Notes: generated by a model from the letters alone, not told the origin. Counted from the first letter of the stretch, positions 24,414 through 33,615 are shown. The stretch: DNA of 64,000 bases from Natronoarchaeum rubrum (GCF_024494695.1 NZ_JANHDP010000002.1:558001-622000), one strand, 5' to 3'. Program-made: numbers and translations.

Positions 24414-26087
24414 ATGCGCCAGTTCTTCGCCGTCGGCGCGGCGCTGCTGTTCGTGCTGTCGGGCGTCGCGGCCCCCGTCGCAGCGGCGCCGGCGTCGAGC
24501 GATCAGCCGTCGACTGGTGTCGTTCAGCCCTCTACTCTTCAGCCGGCCGCCGCCGACGCCGCGGCCCCGCCCGACGCCGCGCTCGCCGCGGCGGCCGCCC
24601 AGCAGTCCGGTCCGGTCGGCGACTGCGCCGCCGCGCCGCCCGCGGATCTCGACGATCCCGACGCCGACGTGCTCGGCTGGTCGGAGGGGTACTGGTACAA
24701 CGAGTCGGTCGCAGTCAACGACTCCGACGGGCTCAACGAAACCGAACTCGACGCCCTCGTCGGGCGCACTCAGGCCCGCGTCGAGGCGATCCGCTGTCTG
24801 GAGTTCGAGGAGGACGTCGAGGTCGACATCAGGACGCGAGCCGAGTTCCGGAACGCGTCGGTGTTCGGGAACATCTCCGAGAGCCAGCGCCGCTTCGAGA
24901 ACGTCACCTACGAGGCGCTGATGCTCGTCGGCGCCGACGAGGACGCCGTCGAAGTGCAACAGGAGAACCTCGGCGCCGGCATCGGCGGCTACTACGAGCC
25001 GACGACCGATCGCCTCGTCGTCGTCTCGGACGATCCCGACGCCGTCCAGTTCTCCGAGCCCGTCCTCGCCCACGAACTCGTCCACGCCGTACAGGACCAG
25101 CAGTTCAACCTCACGCGCTACGACGCGCGGACGATCGACGACGCCAACGCCGAGAACGGATTGATCGAGGGCGACGCCCGCTACGTCGAGACGCTCTACC
25201 GGAACGCCTGCGCGGGCGCCTGGGACGGCACCTGCCGCACCGTCGAGAGCGGCGGAACCGCCAGCGGGGACCTCGCGAACCTGCCGCTGTACCTGCTGTC
25301 CTACCAGCCCTACAGCGACGGCCCGGCGTTCGTCGAGCACGTCCGCGAGAGCGGCAACTGGAGCGCCGTCGACGACGTGTACGACCGGGCGCCGAACACG
25401 AGCCAGGAGGTGATGTACCCCGTCCGGTATCCGAACGAGACGACGCAGAATCTCTCCGCGCCCAACCAGTCTACCGACCGATGGGAACAACTCTCCGTCG
25501 CGCGACGGCCGAACTACGAGATCGCCGGCGAGCCCGCCGTGTTTATGATGTTCGCGGCGCCGACGTTCGACGGCGACCGCGGCTCGCCGTTCGTCGACCG
25601 CCGCGAGTTCCTCCAGGGCGGCCAGAACTCGCTCGATCCGTACGACTACTCCGCGGACGTCACCGACGGCTGGAACGGCGACCGGCTCACGCCCTACCGG
25701 AACGACGACAACGAGACGGGCTACGTCTGGCAACTCGCCTGGGAGTCCGGCGCCGACGCCGAGGCGTTCGCGAGCGGCTACGGCGACCTCCTGCGGTACT
25801 ACGACGCCGATCCGGTCGACGGCCGAGCCGACACGTACGAACTGTCCGGGGAGTTCGAGGGCGCCTACTCCGTCCAGCTCGACGACTCGACGGTCCGGAT
25901 CGTCCACGCGCCGACCGTCGAGGAGCTCCGCCAGCTCGATCCGGACGCCGCGCCCGAGGGCGAGTCGAACGTGACCGAAGCCGACGCCGACCGGCAGGAT
26001 GCCATCCCCGGCTTCGGCGCCGCGGCGGCGACGGCGGCGCTCGTCGGCGTCGCCCTGCTCGCGGCTCGACGCGTCGCTCGGAACTGA
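24414..26087 (+). CDS. Hvo_1808-type surface protein with HExxH site, PGF-CTERM anchor
   Basis: The 557-residue exported protein has an N-terminal signal (MRQFFAVGAALLFVLSGVAA), a predicted gluzincin zinc site (AHELVHAVQDQQF with HELVH, and a downstream 'NGLIEGDARY' Glu about 35 residues on), and a C-terminal 'IPGFG' plus hydrophobic helix plus Arg, which fits the PGF-CTERM signal for archaeosortase cleavage and lipid attachment. Many N-x-S/T sequons support an outside location. It is a tandem paralogue of the next gene. The family is known as a surface protein; peptidase activity is my inference from the motif. Confidence 0.85.
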   Translation: MRQFFAVGAALLFVLSGVAAPVAAAPASSDQPSTGVVQPSTLQPAAADAAAPPDAALAAAAAQQSGPVGDCAAAPPADLDDPDADVLGWSEGYWYNESVAVNDSDGLNETELDALVGRTQARVEAIRCLEFEEDVEVDIRTRAEFRNASVFGNISESQRRFENVTYEALMLVGADEDAVEVQQENLGAGIGGYYEPTTDRLVVVSDDPDAVQFSEPVLAHELVHAVQDQQFNLTRYDARTIDDANAENGLIEGDARYVETLYRNACAGAWDGTCRTVESGGTASGDLANLPLYLLSYQPYSDGPAFVEHVRESGNWSAVDDVYDRAPNTSQEVMYPVRYPNETTQNLSAPNQSTDRWEQLSVARRPNYEIAGEPAVFMMFAAPTFDGDRGSPFVDRREFLQGGQNSLDPYDYSADVTDGWNGDRLTPYRNDDNETGYVWQLAWESGADAEAFASGYGDLLRYYDADPVDGRADTYELSGEFEGAYSVQLDDSTVRIVHAPTVEELRQLDPDAAPEGESNVTEADADRQDAIPGFGAAAATAALVGVALLAARRVARN

Positions 26088-26150
26088 GCCGACCGATATC
26101 GACGCCGCGGACCGGCCGGTTTTATCACGTCGCTCTCCTACCGTCGAGCC

Positions 26151-27620
26151 ATGCACGGACGGGCCGCGGCGCTGCTGGCGGTGCTCACGGTCGCGCTGCT
26201 CGCCGGCTGTTCGGGAGCCCCTCTCACGCCGGGTGCGGACGGCAGCCCCGACGACGGCGACGCGACGGCCCGCGAGCTGACCGACGACGAGCTCGGGCTG
26301 GTCGACGGCTACCGCTGGAACGAGTCGATCGACGCCGACGGCTCCGACGGTCTCTCCGAGGCCGAACTGGACGCCGTCGTCGCGCGGGCGATGGCCCGGA
26401 TCGAGCGCGACCGGGGACTGAACTTCGAGCGGACGGTTCCGGTCGACGTCGTCTCTCGAGCGGAGTACCGGGAGTCCTCCAGCGGCCTCTTTGGCTCCTA
26501 CGATCGGGTCGACGCCGTCGCGTGGCGCGCCTCCTTCGTCGTCGGCGACGAGGGCAACGTCACCGCGGCGTTCGACGAGCTGTACGGCTCGTCGGTGGCC
26601 GGCTACTACACCTCGGCCGACGGCGGCAAGATCGTGCTCGTCAGCGACGACCCCGGCGCGGTCCGGATCGACCGCTCGACGCTCGTCCACGAACTCGTCC
26701 ACGCCCTGCAGGACCAGCAGTTCGGCATCGCCCGGGCGACCGAGACGCGCGACGAGCGCCTCGCCTGGAACGGGCTCGTCGAAGGCGAGGCCAACTACCT
26801 GATGCAACGGTACGACGAGCGCTGCGGCGCGGACTTCGCGTGCGTCGACGTGCCGACCGACGGCGCCGCTCCCGCGTCGGAGTCGCTGAACATGGGGCTG
26901 TATCTGACGACATTCGTACCCTACAGTGACGGCCCGGCGTTCGTCGACGACCTCCATCGGCGCGGCGGCTGGGACGCCGTCGACCGGGCCTACGAGGACC
27001 CACCGACGAGCACCGCTCAGATCATCCATCCCGACCGGTACCCCGACGATCCGCCCCGCAACGTCACCGTCCCCGACCGCAGCGGCGGCGAGTGGGAGCG
27101 GTTCGCGGCGGGCGGGGACGGCGAGGACGGTGGGAGCAGCGAGCCCGACGCCCGCACCGAGCGCCTCGGCGAGGCGTCGCTGTTCGCCGGGTTCTGGCAC
27201 AACGGCGTGATCGGCTACCAGTACCCGTTCTCGGGCGCCGGCGAGCACTCCACGTACCGCTACGACCACCCGCTCACCGACGGCTGGGCGGGCGACGCGC
27301 TGGTGCCCTACCGCGACGGCGACGGCCGGACGGGCTACGTCCTCCGGACGGCCTGGACGAACGCCTCGGAGGCGGCGGCGTTCCGCGGCGGCTACGAGCG
27401 ACTCCTCGATTCGCAGAACGCGACCGCGGTCGACGACGGCGTCTATCGGGTTCCCGACGGCGCCGCCTTTTCGGGCGCCTACCGGGTGACGCGGACCGAG
27501 GACGTCGTGACGGTCGTCCACGCGCCGACGGTCGCGGCGCTCGACGGCGTCCACGCGGCACCGGCCGCGTCGGCGTCGCTCTCGGACGCCGCCCCCGCCG
27601 CGGCGCCGACGAACGGATAG
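26151..27620 (+). CDS. Hvo_1808-type lipoprotein with HExxH site
   Basis: This 489-residue paralogue of the upstream gene starts MHGRAAALLAVLTVALLAGC, a lipobox signal, so it is lipid-anchored at its N-terminus rather than by a C-terminal sortase signal. It keeps 'VHELVHALQDQQFGIA' and 'NGLVEGEANYLM', the proposed zinc ligands and third-ligand Glu. Further shared blocks include 'YSDGPAFVDDLHRRGGWDAV' and 'YRDGDGRTGYVLRTAW'. The two genes lie 63 bases apart on the same strand and arose by duplication. Confidence 0.85.
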   Translation: MHGRAAALLAVLTVALLAGCSGAPLTPGADGSPDDGDATARELTDDELGLVDGYRWNESIDADGSDGLSEAELDAVVARAMARIERDRGLNFERTVPVDVVSRAEYRESSSGLFGSYDRVDAVAWRASFVVGDEGNVTAAFDELYGSSVAGYYTSADGGKIVLVSDDPGAVRIDRSTLVHELVHALQDQQFGIARATETRDERLAWNGLVEGEANYLMQRYDERCGADFACVDVPTDGAAPASESLNMGLYLTTFVPYSDGPAFVDDLHRRGGWDAVDRAYEDPPTSTAQIIHPDRYPDDPPRNVTVPDRSGGEWERFAAGGDGEDGGSSEPDARTERLGEASLFAGFWHNGVIGYQYPFSGAGEHSTYRYDHPLTDGWAGDALVPYRDGDGRTGYVLRTAWTNASEAAAFRGGYERLLDSQNATAVDDGVYRVPDGAAFSGAYRVTRTEDVVTVVHAPTVAALDGVHAAPAASASLSDAAPAAAPTNG

Positions 27621-27650
27621 CTTTTGTCCGACCTCGCGCAATTCCTGTGC

Positions 27651-28796
27651 ATGAGCGGCCCATTCGACACGGTCTCCGACGAGGCGATCAGGGAGGGCAC
27701 CGCGACCGACGCGTACTTCCAGCGGACCGAGCGCACGCTCGAACACGCCGACGAGAACCCCCGCGTCGTCGCGGAGGTGACCGTCGACCAGTTCGCGACC
27801 GGCGAGTTCGACGTCCTCGCTGGCGTGAAAGACGTCGCCCACCTCTTCGAGGGGCGGGACGTCGACGTCGATGCGATTCCCGAGGGTCGGCTGTTCGACG
27901 GCGGTCCGGTGATGCGGATCGAGGGACCGTACCTGGAGTTCGCGCGCTTCGAGACGTCGCTACTCGGATTCCTCTCGCAGGCCAGCGCGTTCACGACGCG
28001 CGCCCTGGAGGCCCGGCGAGCCGCACCGGACTCGCAGGTGCTCTCCTTCGGCGCGCGCCACGTCCACCCCGCCATCACGCCCTTGGTCGAGCGCGCCGGT
28101 CTCGTGGCGGGGATGGACGGAATCTCCCACGTCGCCGCCGGCGACGTGCTGGGCCGCGAGGCCGGCGGGACGATGCCACACGCCCTCATGCTGATCTTCG
28201 GGAAGGGCGAGCAGGAGGCCGCGTGGACCGCGTTCGACGAGGCGGTCGGCGAGGACGTTCCCCGCGTCGCGCTCTGTGACACGTTCACCGACGAGGTCGA
28301 CGAGACGCTGCGGGCGGCGGCCGCGCTCGGCGACGATCTCGACAGCGTGCGCATCGACACGACTGGCTCGCGCCGGGGCGACTTCCGCCACATCGTCCGA
28401 GAAGTGCGCTGGGAGTTAGACGCCGTCGGGCGCGAGGACGTCGGCATCTTCGTCAGCGGCGGCATCACGCCCGACGCCATGCGGAACCTGCGCGACGTCG
28501 TCGACGGGTTCGGCGTCGGCAGCTACGTCACGAACGCCGACCCGATGGACTTCGCGCTCGACATCGTCTCGATCGACGGCGAAGCGATCTCCAAGCGCGG
28601 GAAGCTCTCGGGCGTCAAAGAAGTGTACCGGACGGCCGCCGGCGGCCACCACGTCGGGCTCGCCGACGCGGAGGCGCCGGCGGACGCCAAAGCGCTGTTC
28701 GAGCCGCTCGTGCGCGACGGCGAGGTCGTTCGCGAGTTCGATCTCGACGCGGCGGCCGCACGGCTCCGGGAGGACGTGGAAGCCGTCGATCGATAG
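27651..28796 (+). CDS. pncB: Nicotinate phosphoribosyltransferase
   Basis: The enzyme joins nicotinate to PRPP in the NAD salvage pathway. The 381-residue protein shows 'SDEAIREGTATDAYFQRTER' (the early Tyr/Thr substrate region), 'LSFGARHVHPAI', 'GTMPHALMLIFG' (the substrate His), 'LCDTFTDE' and 'IDTTGSRRGDF' at the phosphate-binding site, and 'IFVSGGITPDAM' plus 'FGVGSYVTN'. This matches the archaeal NAPRTase class. Start ATG at 27651 is chosen over an in-frame TTG nine codons upstream. Confidence 0.9.
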   Translation: MSGPFDTVSDEAIREGTATDAYFQRTERTLEHADENPRVVAEVTVDQFATGEFDVLAGVKDVAHLFEGRDVDVDAIPEGRLFDGGPVMRIEGPYLEFARFETSLLGFLSQASAFTTRALEARRAAPDSQVLSFGARHVHPAITPLVERAGLVAGMDGISHVAAGDVLGREAGGTMPHALMLIFGKGEQEAAWTAFDEAVGEDVPRVALCDTFTDEVDETLRAAAALGDDLDSVRIDTTGSRRGDFRHIVREVRWELDAVGREDVGIFVSGGITPDAMRNLRDVVDGFGVGSYVTNADPMDFALDIVSIDGEAISKRGKLSGVKEVYRTAAGGHHVGLADAEAPADAKALFEPLVRDGEVVREFDLDAAAARLREDVEAVDR

Positions 28797-28811
28797 TGGC
28801 CGCGTCGCCGT

Positions 28812-29423
28812 CTATTCGAGCTTCAACTGCTCGACGCTGCCTTCCGGCTCGCGCTCGCGGAACGTCTGGCCCTCGAACAGCGTGACCATGACGTCCTCGC
28901 GCTGCCAGGCCTGCGGCGGCAGGCCGGCTTTCCGGCACGTCCGCCCCAGATACTCCTCTGCCGTCCAGTTGTTCTCGACGGGCACCGTCGGGTAGAGCCA
29001 GCCCGTCTCGCTGCCGGCGTCGACGACGACGCCGTGGCGGCCGAGCTCGATATCCTCGATCGGATCGTCAGTCAGAACGAGGTTCGTCACCGCGCAGACC
29101 GAAACCGTGATGTTCGACAGTTCGGCGGGTCGTACCTCCGACCCGCACGAATCGTCGCTGGCCGCGCGGATCGCGGCGTCGACGATGACGTGACCGAGCT
29201 GGTCGCCCCCCTGATGGCCCCCGGCACAGCCCCGGAGGCTCCCTCGCCCGCGTGTCGACTGCAGGCGAACGTAGGCGCCAGTGCGCTCGTAGAACGCTTC
29301 GCGCATGCTGCCGGGTTGTTCGCGGGATCCGTTCTGGACGTACGATTCGACGGCTTCCCGAGCCAGCTCCACCGCCCTCGCACCGTCCTCGTAGGAGAGT
29401 GTGACGCTCTGAGCCTCGGACAT
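28812..29423 (-). CDS. AMMECR1-domain protein
   Basis: The 203-residue protein is one AMMECR1 domain, with the signature 'GRGSLRGCAGG' (family consensus LRGCIG, preceded here by an Arg-rich turn), 'VIVDAAIRAASDD' and 'RHGVVVDAGSETGWLYPTVP'. The exposed Cys of the RGC motif is kept. The family is found in archaea and eukaryotes; the biochemical role is unresolved, with links to radical-SAM/MEMO partners in other genomes. The start at 29423 (MSEAQSVTLSYEDG) is preferred over a start six codons upstream. A 7-base palindrome lies 55-71 bases upstream. Confidence 0.88.
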   Translation of the reverse strand: MSEAQSVTLSYEDGARAVELAREAVESYVQNGSREQPGSMREAFYERTGAYVRLQSTRGRGSLRGCAGGHQGGDQLGHVIVDAAIRAASDDSCGSEVRPAELSNITVSVCAVTNLVLTDDPIEDIELGRHGVVVDAGSETGWLYPTVPVENNWTAEEYLGRTCRKAGLPPQAWQREDVMVTLFEGQTFREREPEGSVEQLKLE

Positions 29424-29477
29424 ATACACGTACCACGTCACTCAGCACCTTCAAGCCTTTCCTTCGGTTTGTTTCAC

Positions 29478-29494
29478 CCTACCACACTGGTAGG
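29478..29494. promoter_or_regulatory. Operator-like palindrome before AMMECR1
   Basis: CCTACCA-cac-TGGTAGG is a perfect inverted repeat with 7-base arms and a 3-base spacer, 55-71 bases upstream of the minus-strand ATG at 29423. Confidence 0.45.
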
Positions 29495-29577
29495 CGCGCG
29501 ACTAACGGCTGCTCTTGACCGGTAACGACCGCCTAAAACCGGTCGACGTCGCCGGTATCCGGCGTCGAGGGAGCGGG

Positions 29578-29748
29578 CTATCGCGACTGGAGATCGTCGT
29601 AGGCCGTTGCCCCCACAAGCATGGTCCCAAACACCATGGCCATCATCCCCAATACCAACAACACGCCATTACCTCCCAGCAGTAGCGCCATAAACCCGCC
29701 CGCGACGGTCATTTGCACGCCAGTGATCGCGGCGATATACTTGTCCAT
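29578..29748 (-). CDS. Small two-TM membrane protein (56 aa)
   Basis: The protein starts MDKYIAAITGVQMTVAGGFM and has two hydrophobic helices (about 6-24 and 28-47) joined by a short Gly/Asn turn, with a polar 'YDDLQSR' tail. I recognise no family. The ATG at 29748 is preferred because the in-frame extension upstream is charged and not membrane-like. A short palindrome (CGCCGG-TAT-CCGGCG, about 29548-29563) just past the stop could form a terminator hairpin. Confidence 0.6.
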   Translation of the reverse strand: MDKYIAAITGVQMTVAGGFMALLLGGNGVLLVLGMMAMVFGTMLVGATAYDDLQSR

Positions 29749-29875
29749 GATCGCCGGATGGTCCCGCCGCCACAAATTGTTTCTGCACTGAAAGAATAGT
29801 CATAGGGAGCACCGTTCGACGTCGAGACGCTCCGATCCGTCACCTACTTGCCCGGCGACTCCTAAGCCGCCGATA

Positions 29876-30718
29876 ATGGAGTTTCTGGAGCGCCGGCGGA
29901 CGCTCGTCGAGGATCGGCTCGAAGCCGTGATCGACGGCGTCGAGCCGTCGGAGCTGGGCGAGGAGGTGGGCCACGTCGCGCTCTCGGGCGGCAAGCGCGT
30001 CCGGCCGCTCGTGACGCTGCTGGCCTGCGAGGCCGCGGGCGGCGACGCCGAGGACGCCGTGGACTTCGGCGTCGGCGTCGAGCTGGTCCACAACGCCTCG
30101 CTGGTCATCGACGACGTGATCGATCAGTCGGACGTGCGCCGCGGCGTCGAGAGCGCCTGGACCGCCTTCGGCTACGGGCCCGCGATCGTCGCCAGCGACG
30201 GCCTGCTCGGCGAGGCGTTCGAGCTGTTTTCCGGCGAACCGCGCGCGATGCAGGCCGCCACCGAGTCGATGATCGAACTCGGCGAGGGCGAGGCGACCGA
30301 GCTGGTCGCGATCCCCTCGAACGAGGAGGAGTACATGGAGCTCGCGCGGCGCAAGACCGGCGCGCTGTTCCGCGCCGCGGCCGAACTCGGCGCCATCGCG
30401 GCCGACGCCGACCCCTTCACCGTCGAGGCGTTCGGGGAGTACGCCGAGCGCGTCGGCGTCGCCTTCCAGATCCGCGACGACGTCCTCGACGCCACCGCGG
30501 ACGCCGACGAGCTGGGCAAGCCGACCGGGCAGGACGCCGAGATGGGGCGTCCCTCCGTGGTGCAGGTCACCGAACTCTCCACGGAGGAAGCCAACGCCAA
30601 GGCTCGCGAGGAAGCCGATCAGGCGCTGGCAGCGTTAGAGCGGACCGACGCCGCCGATACCGAAGCCGGCGAGTACCTGCGGGATCTCGCCGAGTTCGTG
30701 GTCGTACGCGAGCGGTGA
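29876..30718 (+). CDS. Isoprenyl diphosphate synthase (trans type)
   Basis: The enzyme builds C15-C20 or longer isoprenoid chains used for archaeal lipids and quinones. The 280-residue protein has 'LSGGKRVRPLVTLLA', the first Asp-rich motif in 'LVIDDVIDQSDVRRG' (DDxxD), and the second in 'FQIRDDVLDATAD'. Bulkier or smaller residues before the first motif (HNASLV) would set chain length but cannot be read reliably. At 280 aa it is shorter than typical GGPP synthases (about 330-350), mostly at the C-terminal helices. Confidence 0.9.
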   Translation: MEFLERRRTLVEDRLEAVIDGVEPSELGEEVGHVALSGGKRVRPLVTLLACEAAGGDAEDAVDFGVGVELVHNASLVIDDVIDQSDVRRGVESAWTAFGYGPAIVASDGLLGEAFELFSGEPRAMQAATESMIELGEGEATELVAIPSNEEEYMELARRKTGALFRAAAELGAIAADADPFTVEAFGEYAERVGVAFQIRDDVLDATADADELGKPTGQDAEMGRPSVVQVTELSTEEANAKAREEADQALAALERTDAADTEAGEYLRDLAEFVVVRER

Positions 30719-30950
30719 ACGTGGCGAGCCGCGAACGCAGTTCGTAAATGGTGAGTGCGATCGTGACCCGTGATGCACCGCGCCGCGTACGCGCTGTACC
30801 ATCAGAATGACCAGTAATTGGTCGTTTATGGGTTTTTGCACGCAACTATCTGTGAACGCCACGGTAAGTACAGGGAGCTGATCTAACGCTACGGAGTGTG
30901 ATCTACCGAGGATTTGTTAGGAACAGCATGCTGAATACGAAAATTCAGGT

Positions 30951-31373
30951 TTACAGATTGTCACAATCAAGGTGGGCTTCCGGAATTGAGAGTTGCAGTT
31001 CGTTTTCTGGCTGTTCTAAGTGTGCCGTGGCCCACGTACACTCTACGCCCCATTCATGGGGGTGTGCTGTTTTAGTCCTGTCATTGACCCGGACTCTAAC
31101 CGTATATTGGCTGGGCCTTCTCCCTTCCTCAAATTCATATCCCCACGTATCGCCACTTTCCACCTCATTTGATCCCCAATAGAGGATTTCCTCTTTTTCT
31201 TCATCTATTACTATGGAGTGAACTGTCTGGACGGTTCCTGTACGGTTTGTTGCACCAACTGCGAGGAGCTCAACCGTCGCAGTATCGCTTCCCGTTATCA
31301 TTGAGCACCCAGCAGATCCAGCAAGAATTCCAGCAGATGTAGATAGCATTTGACGCCGGGATACTCGTCCCAT
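30951..31373 (-). CDS. Small Tat lipoprotein in an AT-richer patch
   Basis: The 140-residue protein starts MGRVSRRQMLSTSAGILAGS with a twin Arg and then a lipobox Cys (GSAGC). The mature part is a small beta-rich domain ('ATVELLAVGATNRTGTV', 'IVIDEEKEEILYWGS') with aromatic residues and one Cys pair (ECTW, DCDNL). I recognise no family. The gene and its flanks (about 30.8-31.45 kb) use clearly more A/T at third positions than the rest of the window, which suggests recent acquisition. It stands alone. Confidence 0.7.
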   Translation of the reverse strand: MGRVSRRQMLSTSAGILAGSAGCSMITGSDTATVELLAVGATNRTGTVQTVHSIVIDEEKEEILYWGSNEVESGDTWGYEFEEGRRPSQYTVRVRVNDRTKTAHPHEWGVECTWATAHLEQPENELQLSIPEAHLDCDNL

Positions 31374-31519
31374 GTTTTCAACTGATTCACTTACTTACAT
31401 GAATGTTTTCAAACTGTACTTTTCCTCAGGGAGGCTTCATTGCTCAGTTTGCACACGCACGTACCGGAACGTACGCTCCGGTTCCCGGCGGGAGGTCGGA
31501 TTCATCGAGGACTGGGTTC

Positions 31520-32221
31520 TCACCGTAGCGCTGCCGCGGCCAGCTTCAGCTCGGTCCATCCCCCAGCGACGAGCGCCTGCGGGAATCGACGCCGTGCACC
31601 CGCGAGCGCATCGGCGAGCGCGGCGTCGGCGTCCTCGAACACGCCCGCCCCGTGCCCGAACAGCACCCGCTCGACGTCGAGCTCGGTCAGCTGGTCCCGG
31701 GGCGGCCGGAGGCGAATCAGCACGAAGAGTGCGATCCGCTCGTCGCCGACCAGCGTTCCTTTCTCGGCGGCCATCGAATCGGGGACGTACAGCGTCCCCT
31801 CGGACTCGCGGTAGAGAAACGCCTCGGTCCAGCCGGGAAACGGCGCGTACTCGATCGCGCGAAAGCCCGAGCCGCCGAGGTCGCCCTCGAACCGCTCGAC
31901 CGGGGCGTCGATGCGGTCGTCGACGCGGTCGATCCACGCCGGGACGTGGACCGGAACGTCGTGTCGGCGCGCGAACGCGGCGGCGTCCCGCGCGTGGTAG
32001 TCCGACAGCACGGCGACGCCGGCGACGTCACCGAGATCGGCGACGAGGTCGTCGACGCCCGGCGCGTCTATCGGGTCCAGCAGCCAGACGCCGTCGTCGC
32101 CCCGCACGGCATGGCTCGCCCGCTGGCCCTCCTCGTCGGGGTGGGCGATCCAGCCGACGCCGTCCGCTCGGCGGTCGATCGCCTCGAAGCCGTCGGGGTC
32201 CTCGCGGTCGTAGATCGGCAT
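31520..32221 (-). CDS. MBL-fold-like protein lacking the metal motif
   Basis: The 233-residue protein has the strand and loop order of small metallo-beta-lactamase-fold proteins: 'GVWLLDPIDAPGVDDLVADL', 'VAVLSDYHARDAAAFARRHD' where HxHxDH would be expected, 'GTLYVPDSMAA' and 'VERVLFGHGAGVFEDADAAL' near the end. The canonical HxHxDH is reduced to a single His-Ala-Arg-Asp, so a di-zinc hydrolase is unlikely. It may be a non-catalytic or single-metal relative. It has no clear operon partner. Confidence 0.6.
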   Translation of the reverse strand: MPIYDREDPDGFEAIDRRADGVGWIAHPDEEGQRASHAVRGDDGVWLLDPIDAPGVDDLVADLGDVAGVAVLSDYHARDAAAFARRHDVPVHVPAWIDRVDDRIDAPVERFEGDLGGSGFRAIEYAPFPGWTEAFLYRESEGTLYVPDSMAAEKGTLVGDERIALFVLIRLRPPRDQLTELDVERVLFGHGAGVFEDADAALADALAGARRRFPQALVAGGWTELKLAAAALR

Positions 32222-32281
32222 ACGTCGGAGTGAGGACTCTCCGCAGAGAAAACGTTTCGGTTCCGCAACAGGTCGCCGGCG

Positions 32282-33370
32282 CTACGACGCCACTTCGGCG
32301 TCCCGCGGAAACCGCGCTTCCGCGATGGCGAACGTGAGGGTGCTTGCGATCCCCAGCAGCGTTCCGGCGGTCAGTGCGCCGGCGAGAATGGACAGATCGA
32401 CGATGCCGAGCACGTACGCGCCGACGGCGTGGAGCACGAGCGCAATCGCCAGCACGTAGAACGGAGCGTTGAGATAGCGCCAGCGCAGCCGCTCGGCCAG
32501 GTACTCGTCAGTGATCTGGCCGAGGCTGGTCGTCAGCCCGGCGGCCGCGAACCAGCGGACGGCGCCGTACACCAGCGCCGCGGCGACCTCGACGGCGCTC
32601 AGCGGCGCCGCGCTGCTCGACTGGAGCGCTTCGAGCTGTTCGACGCCGCTGGCGCCGCCGATCACCAGCAACACGGTGGCGACCAGGTACGTGATCAGCG
32701 TCGCCCGCCCGGCGTAGAGGCTCCGGCGTCCGCGCTCGACCCATCGATCGATCGACTCGCTCAGGCCCAGCCCCCGCGAGAGCAAGTAGAGCCCGAGTAG
32801 CGCCGACGTGGTGCCCAGCACCAGCCCCGGTAGCTCGAAGTAGCTCGCCAGCACCGACAGCGGGTACATCATCAGCAGGATGCCGATCGGCACCAGCAGC
32901 GTCCCCCGCGTCTCGGGGTCGTTGAGCACCTGCTTGATCGTGTAGTACATCGATTCGAGGTCCTGGGCCTGCCGGACGACGACGCGCCGGACGCCGTCGA
33001 CGGTCACGCGCGAGCGGATCACCGGAATCACGCTCTCGTCTTGCGCGCCGTCGGTGACGACCAGCGCCCGGACCTCCTCGCTGGTCGAGAGGCTCGCCAG
33101 CACGGTGTCGACCTCCTCGCCGACCGCGCGGTTGGCCGCGACGTCGCTGCCGTCGGTGCCGGTCACCGCGGCGACCTCGACGGCCTCGTCCTCGACCTCC
33201 TCGGCGATGTGAAGCCCCTGGAACAGCACGTTGACGTCGCTGTCCTCGGGATCGGCCGTCGCCAGCGCGACCGCGGCTTCCCGCACCGGCTCCTCGCCGA
33301 TCACCGGTGATCCGACCGGGGTCTTGCGACCCAGGTCGTCGTCGAGGTCGACGCACAGCACCAGCAGCAT
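32282..33370 (-). CDS. DUF373 family membrane protein
   Basis: The 362-residue protein combines a soluble N-terminal domain starting MLLVLCVDLDDDLGRKTPV (about 1-130, with 'ALVVTDGAQDESVIPVIRSR') and about six TM helices after 'DLESMYYTIKQVLNDPETRG'. This architecture is the archaeal DUF373 family. The acidic 'DLDDD' and 'TDGAQDE' motifs suggest metal or nucleotide binding on the cytoplasmic side. Function is unknown. It is well conserved across archaea, which argues for a housekeeping role. Confidence 0.88.
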   Translation of the reverse strand: MLLVLCVDLDDDLGRKTPVGSPVIGEEPVREAAVALATADPEDSDVNVLFQGLHIAEEVEDEAVEVAAVTGTDGSDVAANRAVGEEVDTVLASLSTSEEVRALVVTDGAQDESVIPVIRSRVTVDGVRRVVVRQAQDLESMYYTIKQVLNDPETRGTLLVPIGILLMMYPLSVLASYFELPGLVLGTTSALLGLYLLSRGLGLSESIDRWVERGRRSLYAGRATLITYLVATVLLVIGGASGVEQLEALQSSSAAPLSAVEVAAALVYGAVRWFAAAGLTTSLGQITDEYLAERLRWRYLNAPFYVLAIALVLHAVGAYVLGIVDLSILAGALTAGTLLGIASTLTFAIAEARFPRDAEVAS

Positions 33371-33582
33371 CGGCCGAGGCTACGAGGCGGTTCGGTTTAC
33401 CTTTTTCCCGACTCGCTGCTCCGAACTCGCTGCGGACGGCGACGATCAAGAAGCCGACAGCGATCAGGCCGCCCGAGGCCGAACGTCACCCGGCGACACA
33501 GGCTATCGTGGCAGATGCGGTCTCGACGTTCTCTTTTCCTGGCCGGCGTTTCCGCGAGTTCGTGTGTTCGGCGTCGGACCCG

Positions 33583-33590
33583 CTATTTTT
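33583..33590 (+). promoter_or_regulatory. TATA box of the PPOX-family gene
   Basis: CTATTTTT is centred about 30 bases before the ATG at 33616, fitting a leaderless message. Confidence 0.5.
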
Positions 33591-33615
33591 CCTATGAGTC
33601 GTTGTATCGTGACAC

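Noticed and set aside
24408..27842. Very long minus-strand open frame (over 1,100 codons)
   Set aside because: It runs antisense to two clear surface-protein genes, is Arg/Val/Gly-rich with no motif, and mirrors their GC third positions.
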